Position numbers and translations under genes: made by a program. A stretch of 64,000 nt of DNA, taken from Utricularia gibba (Eukaryota > Streptophyta > Magnoliopsida > Lamiales > Lentibulariaceae). Shown here one piece after another: positions 1-11,669 of this stretch; within the stretch, counting starts at the first letter, position 1; each line of letters begins with the position of its first letter. The notes under the pieces were generated by a model that was given only the letters and a program-made list of their open reading frames with translations, was not told the DNA's origin and made no database searches. The stretch is taken from assembly GCA_002189035.1 (NCBI GenBank), contig CM007990.1, positions 620,001 to 684,000 on the forward strand, given 5' to 3'.

Positions 1-1559
1 TAAGCATTTCAATTTTGTGTATGTCAATTCCAAGGATGCTCTTCATGATATAAAGCCAATATTTTGTTCTTGCAGAAAGCTCTGTTGGCCAATCTTGAGT
101 CTGATCTTATAAAATGCGAAAACAAGTACAGATTCATCCAATGTGTGGTGGAAGGTAGCATTATTGTCAGTAACAGGAGAAGGGCTGATTTGTTCCTTGA
201 GTTGAAAGAAAAAGGTTTTGCTCCACTTTCAAAGAAGTCAGCCGCTGAAGCAGACTCATCCGATGATGCAGAAGAGAATGAAGAAAATGGGGAGTCGGCA
301 AGCGATTATGATTACTTGCTGGCTCTGGCCATTGGTACCTTGACAGTCGAAAGGATGCAGGCTTTACGAGCTGAGAGAGATAAGCTTCTGCAAGAATTTG
401 AGGACTTGAAAAGAGCATCATCAAAGTCTTTGTGGATGAAAGATCTGGATGCCCTCGAGGAGAAACTTAAGGTAAGCCCGAAAACGGGTTTTCTGCAATG
501 AGGTAGATGGTGCTTTATTCCTTAATCTGAGCACTGAATCCAGGAACTGGAGAAGGAAGATCAAGCGAAGGAGAAGAACAGATCAAAAATGGTCGGCGCA
601 AAGGTATCAAAACCAGTGTTGAAGATCCCACGGAAGAATAACAAGGCAACTAAAGTGCCAGTTAGTGAGCAGCCTGAACCAGCAGGTAACATCGGAGATG
701 GTGCAGATAGCTTTTAAGAAAGTGCTTTTCTTTCTCTTTTTTATATAACGAAGTTTTTAAATCGTTGCGGGAAATGCAGATGAGGTTAAGAAACCAAAAG
801 GGGTAGCGCGCACCAAAAGGAAAGCTCCTTCTGTTGCGAAGGTAGGGAAATCTTCACACGCTTTTGCATGAACTTGAAGTATCGGGCATGTCATTTATCT
901 TGACATGATTTACGCAGGCTGTAGTCCCTGCCGATGATGATGAAATTTCTGATCTCAGACAGAGGATAGCATCATATAACTTTGACTCATCTCCTGATGG
1001 AATCGAAGGTAAACTGCAGAATGCTGCATGTTATTTCAACAGATCAAAAGTGAACCATACGAATCTTCTTTCAGGGAATCAAGCGATGAACAAGGAACAG
1101 ACAGGTGCAGCCCAGAGAACGATGTCTTCCACTGACATCGAGATCCTCGATGAAGACGATTTTGAGCCATCACAGGAAAAGAAAAAGAAGGCAGCTGCAA
1201 AACGAGCAGTTACCGCAGCCAAGCCTCCAGCTGGACCAAAGAAACGAGGATCGGCTAGCAAGCCCTCGCAGCTTGTAGGCCAGAGATTGATAACAGAAGT
1301 CTTGCAAGTTGAAAATCCCCGTGGAAAGAAAGCCAGGAAGCTGAGTAACTCAGTTTCTGAGGAAGAGGACACTTCTTCAGGCAACAGCACCACCGATGCT
1401 GGCTTCTTAAATGATCATCCTGCTCCTCCTGCAGTGAGACCCCAGAGAGCTAGAACCCAGAAAACATATACCATAAGCGACGATTCCGAAAGCGAACCAT
1501 CGGATAAAGACAGTGATGCTGCAGAAGATGACTCCGACTTTGCGGAGGATGATGATTGA
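1..1559 (+). CDS. TOP2: DNA topoisomerase II, C-terminal part (gene enters from left edge)
   Basis: Type IIA topoisomerases pass one duplex through another in the nucleus using ATP; only the C-terminal end is present here. I read exons 76-471, 544-685, 780-841, 918-1008 and 1075-1559 (TGA stop), all with AG/GT borders and consistent phase. The first exon holds the end of the breakage-reunion core: a run like VVEGSIIVSNRRRADLFLEL followed by an acidic insert, then the motif YDYLLALAIGTLTVER and a coiled-coil segment that is characteristic of eukaryotic TOP2. The last exon is the variable tail: Lys/Ala-rich stretches (nuclear targeting is inferred) ending in a Ser/Asp/Glu-rich acidic tail, as in plant TOP2. 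ATPase, TOPRIM and catalytic Tyr regions lie left of the window. It is convergent with the OBERON gene, 252 bp away. Confidence 0.93.
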
Positions 1560-1676
1560 TGATGCTGCTGCGTAATTTTTCTTCGCAGTCATTTCTTGTT
1601 GACTGAACGAAGTAATTGATTGATTTCTACTGAAGGGTTCATGTGTTCTTGAGCTGCTAGTTTGCCTTGAAAGGAT

Positions 1677-1702
1677 GGAATGAACATTAAAACGTTCATT
1701 CC
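1677..1702. repeat. Perfect 9-bp inverted repeat between two convergent genes
   Basis: GGAATGAAC (1677-1685) and GTTCATTCC (1694-1702) are exact reverse complements around an 8-nt loop. They lie in the 252-bp gap between the TOP2 stop and the OBERON stop, so they probably fall in the 3' UTR of one or both transcripts. A role in 3'-end formation is only an inference. Confidence 0.5.
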
Positions 1703-1811
1703 AATCCAATGCCTTGAAATGAATGATGCATAAGAGAGATCTTATCAGGGAGAGTCAAATACAGGAAAAAAAGCAAGGAACTGAGGCATTTGAGTTCTCT
1801 AAATATGGCTA

Positions 1812-4800
1812 TCACTTCACAAGGCTTCTCCTCTTTGCTTCCATTTTCAACAGGAGATCCTTGACATCATTCTCCATCCTCATTTTCATGTTGAAGTATT
1901 CTTGATAGGCTCGTTCAAGACTTTGCAGCTCTTCCATCTTCTGTTTATGGGTGTCCTCAGCCTCGGACAACCGAAGACGATTGATTCTGAGGGCGTATTC
2001 TTCCTCAATCCTGTCATTTTTCGAAACCAAAATGCGCCTCAGAGATTCGGATTCTCTTCTTGCTTCATCCGCACGAGCTTGGAACATGCTGGCCTCTGCA
2101 AATTTGATTCTGACCAGTCTCTGAAGTTCATCAAATGCAGGGTCTTTCTGCATATCCTTCTTGAGATCTTCTTCCACAATAACCACATGTTTCCCACCAC
2201 GGTTGCTTCTATCATAACCAGAAAGTGAATTCACTGATCCTTCCAAGTTCACTGTTTTTTCCTGATGAGCTGTTCTCAACCACCCTTTTCCTTGGCTCGA
2301 GCTGGGATTGCCATTGAAGCTTTCCTGGATCTTTGGAGGTAATTCGTTGATAGGTTTGACGACAACGTTGTTGGGCTCATCTGGTGTTGTGTCTGAATGA
2401 AGCAAACAACGATAATGAGCAAAATTAGAACCTGAGCAACGCAAGACTCAAAGACAGCATAGCTAATATATCAACTCAACAAGAAACTTCTCAAGTTGCA
2501 TATAAAGCGCATGATTCCAGAACAAATAGCAAACAAAAATCTAGATTCTCCAATGTTACCTGTGAAAAACTTGATGATCGTATTCCGAATATCAAATAGA
2601 TCATTTCTATTGGAAATTCTGGACTTCATCTGCGCAGCAAGTTCATGCAACTGCTTTCCTCTAACATCTTCACTGGTGCAGAAGATTCTTTTAACGAAAT
2701 CAAGTTCCCTGGAAAGGGTTTCTGCTGTCCAGACATTCAAAAAGTTCAGGAAAACTTCCTTCACAAAACCAAACATTTCAGAGGGGTGGCCACAGGCAAC
2801 GCAATAGAACTGCACTTTTGTGGTTCCTACAGGTCCCATTGGGTCATGACCACCTCTGATGTAAGATTCTCTTAATCCACAGTCAGCATGGCACCAGTGA
2901 AGGCATAAATCACATCCAACCCAACTACACGTGTTTGCTGCATTATCGAACTTTGAGCACACAAGACACATACACTCACGACAGAAGTCGCTTCGTTGTG
3001 TGCATATTTTACAATCACATTCATCCACAGGCAAAAGGCTCTTACACTTGAGATTTCTGCATCTCATGTTCAGAAATATTTCAGCCAACTCAGATGAGGG
3101 GATGTCGCTCTTTTTAAGAATAAATTCTCTAAGACCAGTTTTCAAAGCCACCAAGATTTCCAATTGACTACGATGTGCGTTCAGTAACATATATAGGGAT
3201 ATATCTTGTCTCTTCAGTAACGTTGTTTGCAAAGAACTCAACTGCCACTGCTTGATTGGATTAGAGGTTATCTCATGGACATATTCTTTCATGCTTGCTA
3301 GTTGTTCCGGACTCATATCACTGAACTTTTGAGACATTGTGTGTATTGGTTCAGAAACCATCATCAAAACAGCAGACTCTGCAAAGTCGGACCCAGGCAT
3401 CCGTGCTTCCATTTTTCCATCATTGCATCTTTGCGAATCACTGCTTTCTATTTTCCGCTTTTCCCTGGAGTTTTCAAGTCCATTATCATAAGAACCAAAG
3501 TAGTGACCACCTGATAAATGCGTATTTAAACCACTCTTACTATCAAATACAATCTGCTGTTTGGAGTTCCCCCCCAAAACTTTCATGTGCTGTACTCCAG
3601 CTTCTCCACTGGCATCACCTTTAGACAAATGCGACTGCTGATGCAAGCCATTTTCTTCTGATCGGCTTTTCAGATATAATTGAAAGTCTATATTTTTATT
3701 CTCATCTGAAGACAAGGCCTTCCAATCAACGTTCTGAAACAATGGTTTGCTTTTGACAGATTGCTCATTGTCTAGTGTGTTCTGAGTCAAGGAACAACTT
3801 GGATTATGACTGAACTGCTGAGTGCCGGAAAATGACACTGAAGCTGTATATCTATCAGAAAGCGTTCGGCAAGTGCTAGCAAATGAGTGAATACTTCTTG
3901 TTTGGGTAGGCGAAGCAGGAGCCACCCCTCTATTTTGGGATCCTAAGGGCAAAAGAATATTTGGTAGGCTAAGAGAAAGTTCAAGGGCCAATGCATCATC
4001 CTTCGAATTAGCCAAATGTTCACCAGTATCCAATTTCTTTATCGGATCATTAGCGAAAAACTGGAAACCCCTACTACTTGACCCCTGCATCTCAATGTCT
4101 CTGCTTATAGGAAGATCCCTGGACTTGCCCTCCAACTCCATATTGTTTTCTGAAAGCTGAACACATTCAGACTGTGATACAGCAATGCCCTTTCCCTTAT
4201 CAGTCAAATTTTGGCTCTCCTTTTTCCCTTCTGAAAGTAGATCAGCACTTACTGTTTTTTCCTCTTTTGTTTCCAAGACTTGTACGTCATCCGTCACTTG
4301 GCCTTTGATCCCACTGTCATCACAATGCCCAGGTAATGATGAAGCATCATTATAAACTTTCACTGTGCTATCCACAAATCTGCCAGCATATCCGCTATCC
4401 AGCACAGTGTTGCAACCTTCGTTTTCTATCCTACTCGAATCATTATTTCTAACCCCAACTGTTTCTCGGCAACTTATTTCCTCCATGATACCTTCAGCGT
4501 CATCAAGACCTGTATTTTGCACTGGATCCCCAGAGCCTTTAACTACATCTGTATCTTCATTCTTGGAAGACAATGTGCCTGGCTTGTCCTGTGGAATATT
4601 ATCAACCCCATGGTTTTCATCTTTTACCCCCTTCTCAGAAGAGTTTACAGCAGCCTCACTATCATTGACAGTTTCTGTCAATCTAACATGAGGCTGATGA
4701 TCAGGATCCAGTTCACCTTCTTCGCGCTCAATGCCAGTGGCAGTGCTTTCAATTAGCATATCCTCACATTTCTTGCCATCAACACTCCTTGAAAGCTCAC

Positions 4801-5431
4801 TTCCAGAATCCTTAGACCACGCAGGAGATTTCGCATCTCTAGAACCCTGAGAGCTCACTGAATTCTTCATTTTAGCCACTTCCTTTTTTTCTGTTCTATT
4901 CAATCGAGCTGACTCAGAACTTCCCCAACTCCGATCATCTCCATCCTTGCCAGCTCCAAATCTCCTCCATGATGCACCTATTCCTTCTTTCTTTGGCCTA
5001 TCCCTCTCTGACCTAAACCACCTTGGAAAGTCTCTTCTGGGCCCAGAAAAGCTCTGTGATCGATGCAAGTGATTTGCCCCATATCCAGCCCTTGGTGAAG
5101 AGCTCAAAATCCCCCTCTCACTCCCTTCTCTTTGTCGATCATACCCTTTTCTCCTATCATAACTCTCCAAATCATAATCTGAGCGCCTCTTGACCAATCT
5201 TGAGCTCTCCCTTTCGTCCTCCAACGTATCATATCTAGACGTAGAAGAAGAAAAAACTCTTCTGCCACTGTCAGATGACTTGTAATACGAGCTGCTCCTA
5301 TGCAAAGAAGAAGACATCGACGAACGTTGTGAACCAGTTTCTTCATCCCTTCTCCCCCAATCCTTCACCACACCCCTCTCTCCGTACGATTGTGTATCAT
5401 CATCGTCATCAATCGATCTCAATCTCTTCAT
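1812..5431 (-). CDS. OBE4: OBERON-type PHD-finger protein (OBE4/TTA2-like)
   Basis: OBERON proteins are nuclear PHD-finger factors needed for embryonic root and vascular patterning in Arabidopsis. Two exons: 5431-2560 and 2392-1812, joined by a phase-1 intron, give 1150 aa, close to the length I recall for Arabidopsis OBE4 and far longer than OBE1-3. The N-terminal half is Ser/Arg/Asp-rich and low complexity. A conserved block begins near residue 700 (PIHTMSQKFSDMSPEQLASM). The Cys/His cluster near residues 790-870 (CRNLKCKSLLP, CKICTQRSDFC, CMCLVCSKF, CDLCLHWCHADCGLR) is the OBERON PHD. The second exon is a long coiled coil rich in Arg/Glu, which serves for dimerisation in this family. The start is the first ATG of the exon; the leader upstream to about 5950 probably contains further UTR. 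OBE4 rather than OBE3 rests mainly on length. Confidence 0.88.
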
Positions 5432-5950
5432 ACTTTAAACTAGCACAGCCAATATCAACAACTGCAAGCAGAAAGCAAACGCAAACCAAGATTACCCACA
5501 CCAATTACACCCCAGAAAAGAAGCAAACCAAAAGGAGGTCAAAAACCCTGAAATGAAACTCAAAGGCAATCAGTTCATCAAAACAAACGCACCACTAAAT
5601 CCCCAAAAGACACAATTTTAACCTCACACACCGGCCACATTCGCCAATCTCCAACACTTAACAACCCATCTTTCACCAAACCCACCCATCCCCCACAAAT
5701 CAACAAAAAAACAACCATAAAAAACGTAGAAGCACCTGAAAATGAACAACGTCAGCTTCCAACTACAGGCAGCTCCAAGCAAACAGAAAGCCCACCTACA
5801 GTCCCTCAGAGAAAGGAATCGAAGGAAGCTTGTTGAATAGGGTTCACAGAGGGCATTCTTCCGCGCGATAATGGTAGCGGAAAAGGAGGAGAAACTGCAT
5901 ACGCAAGGTACAGTGGAGCTGGTGATTTGGTCAACCCTGCTTTGAAAACA

Positions 5951-6621
5951 CAACAGTCTCCTTTGCCCTTCCCCTTTCTCCCTCTATTTATTCACAAATA
6001 TCCATAATTAGTAAATTCAACCTTCGCATGCACATAATCACTCCCCACAGTCATAGCTTTTGATACCTTATTTTAGAAATTTACGTTGGATAAAATTGCT
6101 TGAAAATATATTTTAAAACCCGTTTATTGTCTAAATTCAGTTTTTGTATATTCTTAATTTTTTAAATCTCTTTTCCTTTTAGATAAATATAATAATAATA
6201 ATAATAATTAATTTCTTATTTTTGTCTCATGAATGGGACCGCTTTGACTCTCTTTGGATCTTGATTGTGGGCCCTCTATCTATTGGGCCGAAACTACTGG
6301 GCCCACTGGAGGTCTTACGTTTTTCTCCAAATTTCCCGGCCCAGATTTATTAAGAATAAATAAATAGGTAATAGAATTAGAAGCACAGCCTCGACTATAA
6401 TTTTTTCTTTTTGGAAATTTAATTTCATGATTTTTTTATTTGAAAATTGAAAATGTAAAAAAATAGTAAATAAGAAAAATACAATACAACAGGTTTCAGA
6501 CATTCTATTTATTTATTTATGTTTTAAATTTGAAGCGACTGGTGGTTATGAAAACTTTGAGTAGACTCGGACTTGGTGGCAGCTGCCGTTTTGCGGCACG
6601 GCAACTTCGAATCTTCGACGG
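5951..6621. promoter_or_regulatory. Divergent upstream region of the OBE4-like and sugar-transporter genes with a site II cluster
   Basis: This AT-rich region separates two head-to-head genes. Four TGGGCC motifs are clustered: 6268-6273, 6284-6289 and 6298-6303 on the + strand and 6338-6343 on the - strand. TGGGCC/T is the plant site II element bound by TCP factors and is common in promoters of housekeeping genes. An (AAT)n stretch lies at about 6188-6208. I see no ORF of interest here. Which of the two genes uses the cluster cannot be told from sequence. Confidence 0.55.
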
Positions 6622-9329
6622 ATGGCGGCTGCTGAAGGTGGTGTAACCGTCACGCCTCTGCTGCGTCCGAGCGCACCCACTGGCGGCGCCGTCACCCCTA
6701 TTCTAGTTCTGAGTACACTTGTGGCGGTTTCAGGCTCCTACGTCTTTGGCTCTGCGGTAAGTGCGGGGGATGAAGTGGGTGGTTGTGAATCAGAGGTTGA
6801 CGATGATTTTTCAGGTGGGTTTTTCTTCACCTGCTCAATCCGGGATTCTGGATGATCTTGGTTTGACGTTGGCGGAGGTGAGGTGGGATTGGAGCTTTTG
6901 ATTGAGTTGGACTCTAAGGCATTTAAGTTTGTTCTCGTTCACTTTTCATCAGTATTCATTGTTTGGGTCGATATCTACAATTGGTGCGATGATTGGAGCT
7001 ATGGTAAGTGGGAAGATTGCTGATGTCTTAGGAAGGAGGGGGGTAAGAGTTCATTCATCTCCGCATTCATTCCTAATTTAGTACCTATTCTGAAAAAGAG
7101 GGATTTAGTAAAATCGCATCTTCTAACAGAGATTATTTTTCGTGCTGCAGGCAATGGGATTTGCTGAAGTGTTCAACATCGGTGGATGGCTTGCAATAGC
7201 ATTTTCTAAGGTGATGGACTCTGCGGTGGCTCCATTTAATCCTTTTTCAAGAAATGAAGGAAGCTTAACGAGTGTCACTTCCCTCCCATAGAATGCATGG
7301 TGGCTTGATCTTGGGAGACTTTCAACAGGGTTTGGAGTTGGGCTTCTTTCGTATGTGGTACATAGTTTCAAAGAAGCATCCTATCCATTCTGTAGTCTTG
7401 CAAGTCTTTGAGTCCTTTGAATCGATAGGTACCAATATATATAGCAGAAATCACACCTAGGAATCTACGAGGAGCATTCACTGCCCTAAACCAGGTAATA
7501 ACCTGCTTCATGAAGCTGTTTTGTCTCAGAGTCTGATATCATGGATATGCTTATTCCTTAGCTAATGATATGCTGTGGAGTCTCAGTAATGTATCTTGTT
7601 GGAAATGTCATCACATGGCGCATCTTGGCATTAGTTGGTATCTCATCTCGACTTGCATATTATCATATTCACTAGTTGTTGATGTACACAACTTTGGTGA
7701 AGTATATATACTCTGACTTTGTTCCAGGAATTATTCCATGCTTGATACAACTCATTGGCCTTGCCTTCATTCCAGAGTCTCCTAGATGGCTGGTAAGATT
7801 ACACACATTTTGGAGTATGTTTGTATTTGGTTACAGAAGCATGGTCATGATCTTTTTGTATTCTTCATTTTCAGGCAGTAGTTGACAAATGGGATGCCAG
7901 CGAAACATCCTTGTTGCGGCTCAGGGAAGGAATACTGATGCTTTTGAAGAAGCAACTGAAATTCGAGTAATCAGTTTTTGACCTGATGCTAGTTGCTTCT
8001 GGTGCTTGCATGCCATAATGTATTCTAATTGAGAAACATTGGAAACAGGATCATACAAGAGTTCTAGAGCAACTCAAAGATGCAAGACTAGTGGACTTGT
8101 TTCAAAGAAAATATGCTTACTCTCTCACTGTAATGCATCATTCCTTCTCTCACACACATGTTGCCATTTGCTAATGTCCTTTGATCTAATTTTGGTTCAC
8201 TCAGGTGGGAGTTGGCTTGATGGTGCTGCAACAGTTTGGAGGAGTTAACGCCATTGTTTACTACGCAAGCACTATATTTTCATCTGCTGGTAGTAAACTG
8301 AGTTTTTCAGGTTCATGGTAAATCAATACATGCTAGTGAATGAACAGTTGAATGAAACTACAATATTACTACAGGTTTCTCACACAGACTTGGTACAACA
8401 TCCATGGTGCTTGTTAAGGTAAATATATGTCTTGAGTGTTGCCAGCTCTTCAGACAGTCATCTTCCACCACTGAAAACATCCCGGTTTGCAGGTCCCTAT
8501 GACCATGATCAGTACACTTCTCACAGACAAATCTGGACGGCGCCCATTGCTACTGGTGAGAAATTTTCAATCCCCTCCATCAAGAATAGGAAGACATCAT
8601 TTTTCTTTTTCCTGGTGCAGGTTTCAGCCGCTGGAACTTGCGTTGGGAGCTTCCTGATTGGATTATCCTTCTTCTTACAGGTCAAATTAACATAAAAACC
8701 TCTTTCATGAAGGCTAATTCTTCTACTGATTCTGAACTTCAAGTGCAGGAGCTTAAGGCTTGGGACTTTGCACCCTCTCTAGCATTCACAGGCGTCTTGG
8801 TGATCCCCTGTCTCAAACCATTCAAACATTATCTTCTAGGTGCCACCATTTCACCCCATGCCCTTTCTTCAGATCTTCACAGGCTCCTTCTCCTTAGGCA
8901 TGGGTGGCATTCCTTGGGTGATCACATCCGAGGTACGAGTTCCATCCACTCTTTCGTAAAATCGAGGCCCCGCTTGCTCCTCAGAAGTGTTGATCACGGT
9001 TTCAGATCTTCCCCATAAACGTGAAAGGCAGAGCTGGTAGTCTGGCGACAGTAGTAAACTGGTTTGGGTCATGGATAGTTACCTATTCCTTCAACTTTGC
9101 AGCTCAATGGAGCTCATCAGGTGACAGACACTTGGATAACTGATTCCCTGTGAACTGAACACATAAATGGCTTAATCTTGCTGCCTTTGTTTCAGGCACC
9201 TTCTTCATCTTCGCAGCTGTTTCTGGGTTCACTGTCATCTTTGTGCTTTGGCTGGTTCCAGAGACCAAAGGCCGCTCCCTGGAGGAGATACAAGCTTCCA
9301 TGGTTTCCAAGGAGGGGCTTCTTCTGTGA
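6622..9329 (+). CDS. ERD6-like sugar transporter (MFS), with a one-base frameshift in exon 9
   Basis: Monosaccharide/H+ transporter family of the major facilitator superfamily; ERD6-like members export sugars from the vacuole. Eighteen exons: 6622-6756, 6815-6877, 6953-7042, 7151-7210, 7292-7357, 7429-7494, 7562-7637, 7728-7792, 7875-7966, 8049-8129, 8205-8289, 8375-8418, 8493-8555, 8621-8680, 8749-8799, 8873-8932, 9006-9120, 9196-9329. Family signatures are all present in order: [11 protein letters not shown] after TM2, [22 protein letters not shown] after TM6, [18 protein letters not shown] in TM7, [10 protein letters not shown], and [13 protein letters not shown] at the C-terminus. Exon 9 is 92 nt where phase requires 93; the simplest repair is one missing G in the run 7924-7926 (LRG-RNTD region). 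As written, translation ends early in exon 10, after six of the twelve membrane helices. The repaired length would be 468 aa, normal for the family. It may be a sequencing error or a real lesion. Confidence 0.9.
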
Positions 9330-9705
9330 TGATCACCCACAAATCTGTATGAAATGTAATGTTATTAATCTGTGTTTGGTAACCTTGTTTAAGCTATTAA
9401 ACATACACATGTTCGAGAATTATGTTCGTTTGATAAAAATATATCGATTGAATCGTTTTTTATTACGAACATTAATTAAATTGTTTTTCTGAGTGATTTA
9501 TAGTTTTTTTATATTGAAATAAATTTAATTAGTAAAATATTTATATAATTTATGTAATATAAATTTTTATGTGTTTTTTTTATTTAAATACGAGTTTTTT
9601 TACGGGAATTTTCTACAAATATTTTAATATATCAAAGCAGTTTATAAAGGTATATATCTGCTAAGTGGTTATGAATGAGAGTCTTGTTATCGTCCGCCGT
9701 GAGAA
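9330..9705. other. AT-rich intergenic spacer
   Basis: About 375 bp, strongly AT-rich, between the sugar-transporter stop and the tyrosyl-tRNA synthetase start on the same strand. It must hold the transporter 3' UTR and the synthetase promoter, but I see no clear TATA box or other motif I would defend. Confidence 0.5.
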
Positions 9706-11109
9706 ATGGCTGCCGCCGCATCAAGCTCCTTAAGAATACTTCTTCTCGGCGGCGCTAATTGGGGTCGTCAAAACGGCGCCGCGTTAACCCGCCAAGTGTG
9801 CCGTCCGGTGCCGCGGAGAAATAGTAGTCGCTTCTACTCTTCACGGCGGAATGTAGTGGAGATTCTTCAAGAGCGAGGGCTCGTAGAATCGCTAACTGGT
9901 GACTTCTCCGATCGCTCTTCCCTCGGAGTTTACTGCGGGTTTGATCCCACGGCTGAGAGCCTCCATCTAGGGAATCTCATAGGCCTAATCGTGCTTTCCT
10001 GGTTCATGCGCTGCGGCCATGGCGCAGTCGCTCTCATCGGAGGTGCGACAGGACGCGTCGGTGACCCTTCCGGTAAGAGCCTTGAGCGGCCAGAGCTTGA
10101 CGGCGCCACCTTGGAAAGGAATATCTTGGCCATTTCTGCCACCGTAAACACTATTTTGCGGCGGGTTTCGCCGTCGTCGAATTTTAGGATACTAAACAAT
10201 TACGATTGGTGGAAAGATGTGAAGTTGCTCGATTTTCTCAGAGACGTGGGACGATTCGCGCGAGTTGGGACGATGATGTCGAAGGAAAGCGTTCGGAAGA
10301 GGCTGGAATCTGAGCAAGGAATGAGCTATACTGAATTCACCTATCAGCTGCTGCAGGGGTACGATTTCCTCCATCTCTTCAGAAGCGAAGGCGTGAATGT
10401 TCAGATCGGTGGCAGCGATCAATGGGGCAACATCACCGCTGGTACAGATCTCATTCGACGGATTCTTCAGACGGAAGGTGCTCATGGGCTCACATTTCCT
10501 CTTCTCCTCAAGAACGACGGTACCAAATTCGGCAAGTCCGAGGATGGAGCCATTTGGTTGTCTCCCTCCATGTTAACCCCTTATCAGTTCTACCAATACT
10601 TCTTCTCAGTCTCCGATGAGGAAGTGATCAGGTTCCTAAAGATGCTGACTTTCCTTGGCATTGAAGAGATTTCCTTGATTGAGGAACAAATGCAGGCCCG
10701 TGATTATATCCCCAACACGGCTCAGCGCAGGCTGGCCGAGGAGGTAACCCGATTTGTTCATGGTGAAGAGGGGCTTGATGAGGCAGTGAAAGCAACTCGG
10801 GCATTGAGGCCTGGTGCTGAAACAAAACTTGACTTGAATAGCATTATGAGCATTGCGGGAGATGTCCCATCTTGCTCGCTGCCACAGGATGAGGTCTTGA
10901 ACCTTCCTCTTGTAGACCTTTCGGTCACAGCCGGCTTGCTCGATAGTAAATCCGCAGCTAGGCGCCTTCTCAAGCAAGGAGGGCTTTATTTGAACAACGT
11001 TCGGATCGATAGCGAAGCCAAGATAATTGAGCCTGATGACATTGTTGATGGCAAGCTCATCCTGTTGTCTGCAGGGAAGAAGAACAAGATGGTTGTGAGA
11101 ATATCTTGA
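9706..11109 (+). CDS. Tyrosyl-tRNA synthetase, organellar (bacterial-type TyrRS)
   Basis: Class I synthetase that charges tRNA-Tyr; this nuclear copy is of the bacterial type and is expected in mitochondria and/or plastids. Intronless, 467 aa. Residues 1-48 are rich in Ala, Ser and Arg with few acidic residues, as in an organelle transit peptide. The Rossmann core starts with YCGFDPTAESLHLGN, where HLGN (87-90) is the HIGH signature; the second signature KFGKS is at 274-278. The tyrosine-site block TYQLLQGYDFLHLF and QIGGSDQWGN are conserved. The C-terminus carries an S4 RNA-binding domain (about 400-465; SAARRLLKQGGLYLNN). The start is the only reasonable ATG preceding the transit peptide. 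Targeting is inferred from composition. Confidence 0.95.
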   Translation: MAAAASSSLRILLLGGANWGRQNGAALTRQVCRPVPRRNSSRFYSSRRNVVEILQERGLVESLTGDFSDRSSLGVYCGFDPTAESLHLGNLIGLIVLSWFMRCGHGAVALIGGATGRVGDPSGKSLERPELDGATLERNILAISATVNTILRRVSPSSNFRILNNYDWWKDVKLLDFLRDVGRFARVGTMMSKESVRKRLESEQGMSYTEFTYQLLQGYDFLHLFRSEGVNVQIGGSDQWGNITAGTDLIRRILQTEGAHGLTFPLLLKNDGTKFGKSEDGAIWLSPSMLTPYQFYQYFFSVSDEEVIRFLKMLTFLGIEEISLIEEQMQARDYIPNTAQRRLAEEVTRFVHGEEGLDEAVKATRALRPGAETKLDLNSIMSIAGDVPSCSLPQDEVLNLPLVDLSVTAGLLDSKSAARRLLKQGGLYLNNVRIDSEAKIIEPDDIVDGKLILLSAGKKNKMVVRIS

Positions 11110-11669
11110 TACCTTACCTTGCTGCCTTTGTTTATGTCGATTTCTTTGCTGTTTAGTATACAAAATGTTGACTCATGGCGGAGGAAATTCTGTTTTTGAG
11201 TTCCATTACTTTTTCAATGAACAGTTGAAGGTGCTCGTTTCTTGTACACATAGCTTCGTGATACGAGTGTCAGTTCATTCAAAGAGTCTAAAATGCTTCA
11301 GCCAAGTGTAGAAATGTTGTACTTTCATGAATTGATTTTGTTGGCAGTTGACAGAAAGCAGACATCATACCGCATTTTACATAGTTTTGTAGGCAGTTGC
11401 ACATACTCAAAGCAGAAAAAAAAAATCCAAAACAAACGTAGCCAATAAGCAGCAAACTTGAAAGACACACTGGAGAATGTCGTAAACACTATGAACATCA
11501 GATGCAGAGGCGAAAAAACTAGTCTGCTGTTGACATCTAAGACTGTCTAAAACAATCAGAACTTGAGATGGAGGCTCGTAGGGCTGGAATCCAGACGAAG
11601 TTTCCCCATTCCCTATTCAAGATTTCTGCATGAGAAAACAATGGAGTATGGGTTGAAAGACCAGTGAAG
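11110..11669. other. 3' intergenic region between convergent genes
   Basis: About 560 bp between the tail-to-tail TyrRS and CFAP20 genes, likely occupied by the two 3' UTRs. It holds no ORF that resembles a known protein and no repeat of note. Confidence 0.5.

Noticed and set aside
7272-8695. Several open frames in the sugar-transporter region as separate small genes.
   Set aside because: They are exon-intron read-through frames of the 18-exon transporter.
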